From positions 1 to 64,000 of the forward strand of contig SBHC01000070.1 of the NCBI GenBank assembly GCA_006226375.1: a DNA stretch of 64,000 nucleotides, written 5' to 3'. The notes below the pieces were generated by a model, which saw nothing but the letters and a program-made list of their open reading frames with translations, searched no databases and was not told where the DNA came from. The DNA comes from Deltaproteobacteria bacterium (GTDB taxonomy: Bacteria > Myxococcota_C > UBA6777). A program made the translations under genes and the position numbers. Positions within the stretch are counted from its first letter, which is position 1. Each line of letters begins with the position of its first letter. Of this stretch, positions 1-7,590 are shown piece after piece.

Positions 1-3000
1 TACTGTCAGATCTATCGAAACAGTAGCTATGGCGTGTACTCGTACTTCACCAGCAGCGGTCGAAGCATGGCCATCGATCACTGTACGATTGCATACAACA
101 GCAGCTACGGTGTTTACACCTATCGCTCCAGCAGCAGCGTGGGAAGCGTGTCGCTGACCAACAGCATTGTGGTTCGTAACTACAACACAAGCAGTTCAGG
201 CTACGAAGTTTACAGCAGCAACTATGGAACGACCTGCTCCAACAACCTGATCTGGGATACGGCAGGGACTCCCGTTTACAACCGATACTCCCCCACTTGT
301 TCGCCCAACATGCAGTACAATCCGTTGTTTGTGAACGCGGGTGGTGATGACTATCGAATCTACGATCGCTCTCCTGCACGTATGATGGGTAGCGGTGGAA
401 CGGACGCGGGCGCATTGCCTTGGAGCGAAGGCAAACGTGTCACCAATGTCCTTCATGGAAAGCTGTTTACCGATCTTACCTTGAACGCTGGATCTCACTC
501 GCTCCAGGGTGACCTTGTCGTTGCCAAAGGTGTGACTCTCACCTTGGAGCAAGGTGCGATACTCAAAGGCAGCTCCGACGATATGTACGGTGGTTCGGAT
601 GCCAGCAAAGGCGAGGTTGTGGTTGAGGGCACCTTGATTGCCTTGGGTCTTGGCACAACTGGAAAGTATGTGACCTTCCAAGGGACAGGAGCTACCACCT
701 CGACCAACGCATGGTACGGTATCCGACTTCAGCCTGGTGGGACAGCACAGCTCCGCTATGTGAAGATCTTCTCGGCTCGCTACGGCATTGAATCGTCGGG
801 TACTGCTTCTTTGAGTGATGTCGATATCGCTTACAGTGGATCGTACGGAGCCTATGTGCTTGGAGGAACGTTTACTTTCGTTCGTGGGGCTGTGTATCGA
901 AACAGTTCGTACGGTATTTATATGCGTGGTGGTAAGTCACGACTTAGCTACCTGCGTGTGTATCGAAACTCTTCTTACGGTGTGTACTTTTACTCCACAA
1001 CATCCAGCACCACCGTATGGATGGATCACCTGACAGTTGCCTACAACAGCAGCTATGGTGTGTACAACTATCGCTCCAGCTCGTCGGTTGGAAAAGCGGA
1101 ACTCTACAACAGCATCATTGTCCGTAACTCGAACACAAGTAGCTCAGGTTACGAGATCTACAACAGCAACTACGGGCTCACTTGCAACCGAAACTTGGTG
1201 TGGGATACCGCCGGTGGTCGCGTGTACAATCGTTATTCACCAACATGCTCTGTGTATGTTCAGAGCAATCCACTCTTTGTGAATGAGGCTCAGGACGATT
1301 ACCAAATCACGTCCACAAGCCCGGCGAGAAAGAAGGCTCTTGATGGCTCCGACCTGGGCGCCTTGCCTTTCACTCCGACGCTAACCCAGATTGTCGTTTC
1401 TCCTGGAACATCTGCTGTTACTGTCAACAATACGATTACCTTTACGGCCCAGGGGCTCGACAGCATCGGTGGAGTCGTCTCCAACCTGACGTTCACTTGG
1501 AAGGTGGTCGCTGGGGGTGGAACCATTAACTCCAGCGGCGTCTTTACGGCTGGAACCAAAGCGGGTCTTTATAGCAGCACCATTGAGGCAACGGCCAACG
1601 GCGTCAAAGGATATGCGACTGTCACCGTCGCTCCTGGACCTGTGGCCAAAGTAACGGTGTCTCCTGCATCTGGAACGGTGCAGGCAGGTGGCGTTCTTAA
1701 CTTCAACGCGACGGCATTGGATAGCTACAACAACACCGTTCCCAACCAAACGTTCTCTTGGTCCGCGAACAGTGGTGTGGGTACCATCAACGCGTCAGGT
1801 GTGTTGACGGCTGCCACAAAAGCAGGAAGCTATCCTTCCTCGATTGTTGCGACGGTGGGGTCCATTACAGGTGCAGCCAACGTTACCATCTCACCGAGCA
1901 CTTTGGCGAAGATTGTAGTCTCCCCCAACCCTGGAAATGTGGACCCCAACAAGACTCTTCAGTTCAGCGCGGCCGGGTTTGATAACTACAACAACGCTAT
2001 CTCCAACCTATCCATTACCTGGAAAATTGTGAACGGTGGTGCGACCATTGACCCCACAGGTTTGTTGACGGCCAACTCACAAGTTTCAACCTTCACCAAC
2101 ACGGTTGAAGCATCTTCCGGTGGTGTAAAAGGCTTCGCTACCTTGATCGTCGGTGGCGGTGTTGCAAAAGTTGCATCTGTCGATATCACTCCCAACGTTG
2201 CCAGCTTGAAGTTTGGTGACAAGCAAAGCTTTACAGCTCGTGCTCGTGACAGCGGCGGTCAGGTCATCTCGGGTAAGTCGTTCACATGGAGCTTGTTGAG
2301 CGGGGGTGGTACATTCACAACCAGCAGCGGCTTGAAAACACGCGCTGACTTTGTCGCTGGGAGCAAAGCTGGAACCTATCTCATCCAAGCCACTACCGAC
2401 GGTGTTAATGGCACTGCGACCATTACCATCAAGGACCCCAACGCTGGCGTGCTGGACACCATTACCGTCAGCCCAGCGACTGTCTCTGTGAAGGTGAATC
2501 AGTCACAGCAATTTACCGCGACAGGAAAAGACAAACTTGGGAACACTGTCACCTTTACACCCACGTGGTCGGTCTCTGGTGGTGGTTCGATTGATGCTGC
2601 AGGTTTGTTTAAGGCGGGCACAACTGCCGGTACCTACACTGTGACAGCCAAGTCCGGGAGCATCTCTGGAACAGGGACTGTCCAAATTACGGCTGGAAAA
2701 GCTCCCACTGTTCCTGTGCTTCAGTCGCCTACAGACAAAGCGGAAGTGAAGCAAACCCAGCCAACGCTGGTCCTCAAAAACAGCACAGACCCCGACAAAG
2801 ATCCTCTCAAGTATGAGTTTGAGGTCGCATCGGATGCGAAGTTTACCAACACAGTTGTAGGCACCATTGTTAACGAAACACCGACAACCACGTCATGGTC
2901 TGTTTCCAAAGCCTTGACCGAAGACCAAACGTATTATTGGCGGGCTCGTGCTTTTGACGGCGTGCTGCGTAGTGGCTGGTCCACGGTTTGGTCCTTCCGT

Positions 3001-4320
3001 GTGAACGCTGTGAATAGTCCTCCCACTGCACCCAAGCTTTCTTCGCCTGTGGATGCAGGGCAGGTTGCTTCCACACAACCCACATTGGAGGTTACCAATG
3101 CGACGGATCCAGAAGGGCAGCCTTTGGAGTATGTGTTTGAAGTCGCTACAGACCAGGCCATGTCCAATGTTGTGGTCCGTTCTACCCGTGTGAAGGAAGG
3201 AAGTGGAACCACTTCTTGGAAAGTGACCAGCCAACTCAAGGACCGCACGACTTATTACTGGCACGCTTGGGCCGTTGACGACAAAGGTTTGGATGGTGCG
3301 AAGATGACCGTCGCTTCGTTCCAGGTCTTCCTGGCGAACAACGCTCCAACAGCACCCAAGCCTCGCTCTCCCAAGGACGGTGACACAGTGACCACACTTC
3401 GTCCCACACTTGAGATCACCAACGCGACGGACCAAGACAATGATCCCATCACCCTCGACATTGAGGTGGATACTGTCAAAACCTTCGATAGCGCAGGCAA
3501 GATCTCCAAGACCGGTCTGGCTCAAGACGGAAGCGGAATTACTTCCTGGATTCTCGACCAGGACCTGAAGGAAAACACCACGTATTTCTGGCGGGTTCGT
3601 GCGTCGGATGGAAAAACAACCACCGCTTGGGTCTTTGGCGGAGAGTTTGTGGTCAACGCGCAAAACGACAAACCGACTGCGCCTACACCCAAAGCTCCAG
3701 CCGACCAAAATACCGTCTCCGACACCAACGTGACTCTTGAAGTGGAGAACTCTACCGATCCTGACGGGGATGCGTTGACCTATCACTTCCAGATCTCGGA
3801 AGACAAAACCTTCCAAGGTCAGGTGGATGAACAACAACCGATCAATCCCGGTCAAAACACCACAACCTGGCAACCCACTGCGTTGATGCGTGGCAAAACC
3901 TACTACTGGCGAGCACGTGCCAACGATGGAACCACCAACAGTGATTGGTCCGCTGTCTTTCGCTTTACTGTGGAGTTGGGCGAAGTCGTAAGCGAGCCTG
4001 TGACCGAAGTTCCTGAAGAGCCTTCCACGGGTCCAGAGAATGCTGCAGAGCCCGAACCCACGGCGGATGCAAGCACACCCGAAGAGCCTGCTGTGGAGCA
4101 AGAGCCCCAAGAGGAGACGACCACTCCTGAGCAAACTTCGACGCAGGACAAAGCTACCGGAACTCCCGATACCGGAAGCGCAACGGACGAAGGCACCGGG
4201 CAAGGCGGCTGTGGATGTTCCACAACTCCCAACCAGCTTCCCTTCCTTCCATTGTTGGTGCTGCTGCTGGGTGTGTTGGTGGCTGTGATGCGTCGTCGCG
4301 GAAGGGGAACGGAAGCATGA
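1..4320 (+). CDS. Modular secreted surface protein, 5'-truncated: beta-helix, Ig-like and FnIII-like repeats, MYXO-CTERM-type tail
   Basis: The reading frame is open from the first base, so the N-terminus and signal peptide lie outside the window. Domains in order are: a Ser/Tyr/Asn-rich right-handed beta-helix region (nt 1-1370) with repeated NSSYGVY motifs; five Ig-like (Big_2-type) domains (nt 1378-2697) with the pattern VSP..xxF.A...D; four FnIII-like domains of about 105 residues (nt 2698-3985), each with a TYYWRxRA-type motif and an NxTDPDxD-type motif; a Pro/Glu/Thr-rich stalk (nt 3985-4200); and a tail GCGCS, a hydrophobic helix and RRRGRG (nt 4207-4317). The tail resembles the MYXO-CTERM sorting signal, which points to surface anchoring or processing. 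A block at nt 85-420 recurs at nt 1020-1370. The stop overlaps the next start (ATGA). A role in adhesion or matrix is inferred only from the architecture. Confidence 0.85.
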   Translation, partial: YCQIYRNSSYGVYSYFTSSGRSMAIDHCTIAYNSSYGVYTYRSSSSVGSVSLTNSIVVRNYNTSSSGYEVYSSNYGTTCSNNLIWDTAGTPVYNRYSPTCSPNMQYNPLFVNAGGDDYRIYDRSPARMMGSGGTDAGALPWSEGKRVTNVLHGKLFTDLTLNAGSHSLQGDLVVAKGVTLTLEQGAILKGSSDDMYGGSDASKGEVVVEGTLIALGLGTTGKYVTFQGTGATTSTNAWYGIRLQPGGTAQLRYVKIFSARYGIESSGTASLSDVDIAYSGSYGAYVLGGTFTFVRGAVYRNSSYGIYMRGGKSRLSYLRVYRNSSYGVYFYSTTSSTTVWMDHLTVAYNSSYGVYNYRSSSSVGKAELYNSIIVRNSNTSSSGYEIYNSNYGLTCNRNLVWDTAGGRVYNRYSPTCSVYVQSNPLFVNEAQDDYQITSTSPARKKALDGSDLGALPFTPTLTQIVVSPGTSAVTVNNTITFTAQGLDSIGGVVSNLTFTWKVVAGGGTINSSGVFTAGTKAGLYSSTIEATANGVKGYATVTVAPGPVAKVTVSPASGTVQAGGVLNFNATALDSYNNTVPNQTFSWSANSGVGTINASGVLTAATKAGSYPSSIVATVGSITGAANVTISPSTLAKIVVSPNPGNVDPNKTLQFSAAGFDNYNNAISNLSITWKIVNGGATIDPTGLLTANSQVSTFTNTVEASSGGVKGFATLIVGGGVAKVASVDITPNVASLKFGDKQSFTARARDSGGQVISGKSFTWSLLSGGGTFTTSSGLKTRADFVAGSKAGTYLIQATTDGVNGTATITIKDPNAGVLDTITVSPATVSVKVNQSQQFTATGKDKLGNTVTFTPTWSVSGGGSIDAAGLFKAGTTAGTYTVTAKSGSISGTGTVQITAGKAPTVPVLQSPTDKAEVKQTQPTLVLKNSTDPDKDPLKYEFEVASDAKFTNTVVGTIVNETPTTTSWSVSKALTEDQTYYWRARAFDGVLRSGWSTVWSFRVNAVNSPPTAPKLSSPVDAGQVASTQPTLEVTNATDPEGQPLEYVFEVATDQAMSNVVVRSTRVKEGSGTTSWKVTSQLKDRTTYYWHAWAVDDKGLDGAKMTVASFQVFLANNAPTAPKPRSPKDGDTVTTLRPTLEITNATDQDNDPITLDIEVDTVKTFDSAGKISKTGLAQDGSGITSWILDQDLKENTTYFWRVRASDGKTTTAWVFGGEFVVNAQNDKPTAPTPKAPADQNTVSDTNVTLEVENSTDPDGDALTYHFQISEDKTFQGQVDEQQPINPGQNTTTWQPTALMRGKTYYWRARANDGTTNSDWSAVFRFTVELGEVVSEPVTEVPEEPSTGPENAAEPEPTADASTPEEPAVEQEPQEETTTPEQTSTQDKATGTPDTGSATDEGTGQGGCGCSTTPNQLPFLPLLVLLLGVLVAVMRRRGRGTEA

Positions 4321-5891
4321 GTTTTTTGCGATGGTCAGTCCCATTCCTTTGGGTTTTGGGGCTGTCTTCGGCTTCGTTTGCTGCGACATCACGCCCTGCT
4401 TCTCAAGCTTCTTCCCAGGCGCAACAAAGACGTTGGGCCTGGGTGGATGCCAAAGCCCGAAGCTATGTTCAGTCGAAAGGCCTTCCGGGTATGACTCTTG
4501 GGGTTGTGGAAGGCAATCGGTTGGTATGGTCCAAGCATTATGGCTATGCAAACCAGTCGACCAAGAAGCGTGCAACCAACAAGACTTTGTACAAGATAGG
4601 TTCGATCTCCAAGGTCTTTACGTCCATGTTGCTGGTGTCACTTCGTGATGCTGGGAAGGTTCGGTTGGATGAACCCCTCACAGCGTTTCTACCCAAAGGA
4701 ACAAAGTTGCCTTACGACCCACGTGGGCTTCGGACGATGACTCTGCGTCATCTCGCCACTCATACATCGGGGCTGCCAAGTCTTCCTTACAACCTCACGC
4801 CGAACAAACGTGACCCCTACAACCATTATTCTGCGAGGGCTATGTTATCCTCGTTGTCAGGCCTTGCGCTGAAGTACCCGATTGGTGGGCGTTATAGCTA
4901 CTCGAATCTGGGCGTTGCTTTGCTGGGGTATGCCCTCTCGAAGCGTGCAAACCAAAGCTACGAAGCTTTGTTGCAAGAGCGAATCCTTCGGCCTCTTGGG
5001 ATGAACCAAACAACAAGCCTGCTTGCTTCTGCGAAGAAAGGTAAGCTTGCCGTAGGTTATGACCGAACGCTTACTGGCGTTCCAGCCCAACCCTGGAACC
5101 TTGGGGTATTTGCTCCGGCAGGTAGCATTGTTTCCTCTTTGAAGGACCTGGCGAAGTTTCTTTCCTTCCAGTTTCGAGCGGGACAGGCTCATGTGAAACC
5201 TGTCTCGGGTGGCTCTCTTTTAGAGATGCAATCCACGCATCGGTCTTTGGGTTGGTTTCAGAACAAATACTTCAACGGGGCGATGGGGTTGGGCTGGCAC
5301 ATCTTTCCCCTTCAAAAACGAAAAGACCGGGTGATCTGGCACAACGGTGGCGTCGCTGGCTTTCGTAGCTTCCTGGGATTCTCTTCCAACATGAAGCGAG
5401 GAGTCATCGTTCTGACCAACTGCGGTCGCAGCGTGGATGCTCTCGGTTTTTCCTTAATGGAGGAACTCTCCAAGAGGCATTGGGTAAAGCCCAAGCTGCA
5501 AGTCAGCCCACGTTTGAAAGGTGTGGTTGAGCAGCTGAAGACTCACTTTGTCGCAAAACCCAAACCTTCCCTTGGCGCATTGTTCAGCCCTTTGTTTCTG
5601 AAGCAAATTCCTTTGTTCCAAATGCAAATGATGTTTGCGCAACTGGGTTCGAAGTTTGGCCAACCGAAGAGCGTTTCTTACCAACCCACAGGGACACCCA
5701 ATCTTGCGATGGTGACCTTTGGATTTGCTGGAGGCAAGTCGCTCACTTTTGCGTTGGCGATCGACTCCAGCTTGCAGGGCCGTATTGTTATGTTGTACAT
5801 GCGGCCTACCGCTCCAGCCCCTCGCTTCAAGCCCAAGAAACGACCCTCCAAAACCAAGTCTTCACCGTCTTCTCGACCTGCGACTCGCTAA
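4317..5891 (+). CDS. Secreted beta-lactamase-fold serine hydrolase (class C / esterase type)
   Basis: This 524-residue protein belongs to the serine beta-lactamase/DD-peptidase/esterase fold. The visible catalytic motifs are S96-I-S-K99 (SxxK), Y195-S-N197 (YxN) and H342-N-G344 (the HxG equivalent of KTG). The first 22 residues look like a signal peptide ending SSASFA, so it acts in the periplasm or outside the cell. I chose ATG 4317 because it starts the signal peptide, has AAGGGG 9 nt upstream and overlaps the previous stop by ATGA. A longer in-frame start at 4215 would place coding sequence inside the upstream gene. The C-terminal ~130 residues form an extra domain followed by a Lys/Pro/Ser-rich tail. 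Substrate (peptide, ester or beta-lactam) cannot be read from sequence. Confidence 0.88.
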   Translation: MSFLRWSVPFLWVLGLSSASFAATSRPASQASSQAQQRRWAWVDAKARSYVQSKGLPGMTLGVVEGNRLVWSKHYGYANQSTKKRATNKTLYKIGSISKVFTSMLLVSLRDAGKVRLDEPLTAFLPKGTKLPYDPRGLRTMTLRHLATHTSGLPSLPYNLTPNKRDPYNHYSARAMLSSLSGLALKYPIGGRYSYSNLGVALLGYALSKRANQSYEALLQERILRPLGMNQTTSLLASAKKGKLAVGYDRTLTGVPAQPWNLGVFAPAGSIVSSLKDLAKFLSFQFRAGQAHVKPVSGGSLLEMQSTHRSLGWFQNKYFNGAMGLGWHIFPLQKRKDRVIWHNGGVAGFRSFLGFSSNMKRGVIVLTNCGRSVDALGFSLMEELSKRHWVKPKLQVSPRLKGVVEQLKTHFVAKPKPSLGALFSPLFLKQIPLFQMQMMFAQLGSKFGQPKSVSYQPTGTPNLAMVTFGFAGGKSLTFALAIDSSLQGRIVMLYMRPTAPAPRFKPKKRPSKTKSSPSSRPATR

Positions 5892-5910
5892 CTTCTTCTT
5901 TTTGCCGTCT

Positions 5911-6930
5911 CTATGTTCGCTTGGTTTCTTCTTCCTGTTGGGTGTGGTGCGACGTTGGGTTGTACCCATGAGGAAAAGGGCAGCCTTGTTTCTGTTTGTC
6001 CTGCTTTGCCATGCATCGGACGATCTTGGTGGGACCCAACTCTTCAGGATTGTAGCCTTCAGGATAGGTGGGGTAGTGCTGAAAGATCCAAGAGTCTTTG
6101 AAGCTATGGTTCTCATAAAATGTGAAGTAGCGAAGGAGTCGTTTGCGAACAGACATCGCTCCTTGCACGAGTCGATGAAGCAACGCTCCTGGCTGAGAGA
6201 AACCTAGTGCGCCGAGGAATTGTGCGTCGTTAATCATCGCACAGGTGGAGGCGAGGACCCAGGAATGAGTCCATGTGGGGAAGTTGTGGCAAACCGCATC
6301 CAAGAGGCCAAGAGCTACCTGCGTGTTGGTCTCCGCGTATCGTTGTTTGCGGTGTTCATAGGCTAGGCGCCACTCCCAGAAGCTATCGATTGAAGGGGGA
6401 ATGTTTTGGATGTGCATCGCCTCCCCCATATCTTTGTAGTAGAGGTAGACCGCTTGTTTTTCTTTGGGAGTCAGTTGTCGCCATCCGTACTGCTCGATCC
6501 AGAGAAAAGGGTCGAAGATAAACGTACTTAGTGTGTACAGATAGTCTTCGTTTGCGATGGAGTAGTGGCTGTGGATTCGGTTGAGATGCTCCGCCATCTT
6601 CTGGCCTCGTGGCGAATGAACCGAATCTTCCGTCATCTCGACCAGGATGGCTTTGGTGTCGTCGAGTCGTTTGGGGCCTTCTGTCTCGTATTGCCCTGTG
6701 CGATGGAGTAGATGAGAGATACTTGGAATGGTAAAGGTTCGAAGTTGGGCTATCTCTGTTGCGAGGAGGATGTCGATGCTGAACTCATGGTTGAACAAGA
6801 TCTGGGCAATCCTGAAGTAGTCGTTTTCCAGGTCCAATTGCTCAATTGTTTTCTGCCAACGACCCGTCTGACGGGAAAGCCCAAACAACATCATCTCCTC
6901 CCCATGTCCAGCCTTCACGTATCGTAGCAT
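5911..6930 (-). CDS. Oxygenase MpaB / latex-clearing-protein-like family (DUF2236)
   Basis: The protein carries the diagnostic DUF2236 block: an HSHYSIANEDYLYTLSTF stretch followed by FDPFLWIEQYG, with the conserved His/Asn/Tyr residues around the predicted heme site seen in MpaB and rubber oxygenase Lcp. Members are heme-dependent or predicted heme-dependent oxygenases. Recognisable homology begins at about GMLRYVKAGHGEE, so I placed the start at ATG 6930 (339 residues). The frame stays open to 7173, but that extension has low-complexity, non-conserved sequence and overlaps the divergent gene's start. SD support at 6930 is weak, so the start is uncertain. A 10-bp inverted repeat sits 12 nt upstream of this start. 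It is convergent with the hydrolase gene (19 nt gap). Substrate unknown. Confidence 0.8.
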   Translation of the reverse strand: MLRYVKAGHGEEMMLFGLSRQTGRWQKTIEQLDLENDYFRIAQILFNHEFSIDILLATEIAQLRTFTIPSISHLLHRTGQYETEGPKRLDDTKAILVEMTEDSVHSPRGQKMAEHLNRIHSHYSIANEDYLYTLSTFIFDPFLWIEQYGWRQLTPKEKQAVYLYYKDMGEAMHIQNIPPSIDSFWEWRLAYEHRKQRYAETNTQVALGLLDAVCHNFPTWTHSWVLASTCAMINDAQFLGALGFSQPGALLHRLVQGAMSVRKRLLRYFTFYENHSFKDSWIFQHYPTYPEGYNPEELGPTKIVRCMAKQDKQKQGCPFPHGYNPTSHHTQQEEETKRT

Positions 6931-6941
6931 GCCCGTCCCAG

Positions 6942-6969
6942 AATGTGCAACGTGTTTCAGTTGCACATT
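6942..6969. promoter_or_regulatory. Perfect 10-bp inverted repeat upstream of the MpaB-like gene
   Basis: The arms AATGTGCAAC (6942-6951) and GTTGCACATT (6960-6969) are exact reverse complements with an 8-nt spacer. It lies between divergent genes, next to the oxygenase start and about 36 nt upstream of the -35 box of the small gene on the other strand, which fits a regulator-binding site. The bound protein is unknown. Confidence 0.5.
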
Positions 6970-7005
6970 GTCACATTTCTCTGCTTGGAAAGCCCTTGAT
7001 CTGAC

Positions 7006-7034
7006 TTGCAAATTTGAAATTGTTCGACTATAAC
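7006..7034 (+). promoter_or_regulatory. Sigma-70-type promoter for the small gene at 7148
   Basis: TTGCAA (7006-7011), a 17-nt spacer and TATAAC (7029-7034) match the -35/-10 consensus at five of six positions each. It implies a 5' leader of roughly 105 nt. Confidence 0.55.
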
Positions 7035-7084
7035 TCAAGGTGTTCTTTCGATAGATCTTTCCACAGGCGATAGATTTCTGGAGT

Positions 7085-7100
7085 GGCAGGGGGTCCTGCC
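7085..7100. repeat. Short hairpin in the leader of the 7148 gene
   Basis: GGCAGG-GGGT-CCTGCC forms a 6-bp stem with a 4-nt loop in the untranslated leader, about 45 nt before the start codon. No T-tract follows, so it is not a typical terminator. A direct repeat CATTGTAG lies just downstream. Confidence 0.35.
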
Positions 7101-7147
7101 TCTCTTCTATAGAGTTTCTCCATTGTAGCCATTGTAGGGAGTTTAAG

Positions 7148-7552
7148 ATGAACATCAAAGGTCGTGGAAACAAAGCCCTTGATCTCGATCTGTTGGGTCA
7201 GCTTGCGTTGAAACAACAATCAGGCAACACCATCAGCAAGAAAGAAGTTCAGGATGTCATCGCAGATTTGAAAAGCGATCTCCAGGACGAATTCAGCTAC
7301 AGCAGCCGCGGCCTGGCCAACGCTGAGCGTGCCATCGGCAACACCTTCAAGCTGGCTCTGGAGAGTGGTTGGGTCCGTGGTGACTCGGCAGCTCGATTGA
7401 TCGAAGAGTTTGTGGGTACCGACGACAAAGCAGGCTCCTTGGACGACCTCGTCACTGAGATCCGCGCTGACAATCGCCGCAGTCCCTCACGCACTTCCTA
7501 CTCCAGCTATCGCCCCACTTACACCCCCTCCCGTACAAGCTGGGGAACCTGA
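7148..7552 (+). CDS. Small hypothetical protein with Ser/Arg/Tyr-rich tail
   Basis: This 134-residue protein is not recognised. It has no signal peptide or membrane segment. Residues 1-100 are predicted mostly helical and hydrophilic, with many Asp, Lys, Leu and Ala. The last 25 residues are Ser/Arg/Tyr/Thr/Pro-rich (RRSPSRTSYSSYRPTYTPSR), which suggests a disordered or nucleic-acid-contacting tail (inference). Coding character is good, and it has its own sigma-70-type promoter at 7006-7034. AGGGAG lies 9-10 nt before the ATG. It is divergent from the MpaB-like gene and precedes the kinase-ligase pair by 38 nt. Confidence 0.7.
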   Translation: MNIKGRGNKALDLDLLGQLALKQQSGNTISKKEVQDVIADLKSDLQDEFSYSSRGLANAERAIGNTFKLALESGWVRGDSAARLIEEFVGTDDKAGSLDDLVTEIRADNRRSPSRTSYSSYRPTYTPSRTSWGT

Positions 7553-7590
7553 GAGTTTCTTTCCTCCTCTTCTAGGAAAGGCCTTCCCCC

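Noticed and set aside
2893-4575. 560-residue open frame antisense to the FnIII-like region
   Set aside because: It lies opposite a clear gene with repeat domains, has Arg/Gly/His-rich nonsense composition and no domain. Antisense frames are open because of codon bias.
6931-7173. N-terminal extension of the MpaB-like protein
   Set aside because: It overlaps a divergent gene, its promoter and two palindromes; sequence shows no conservation.
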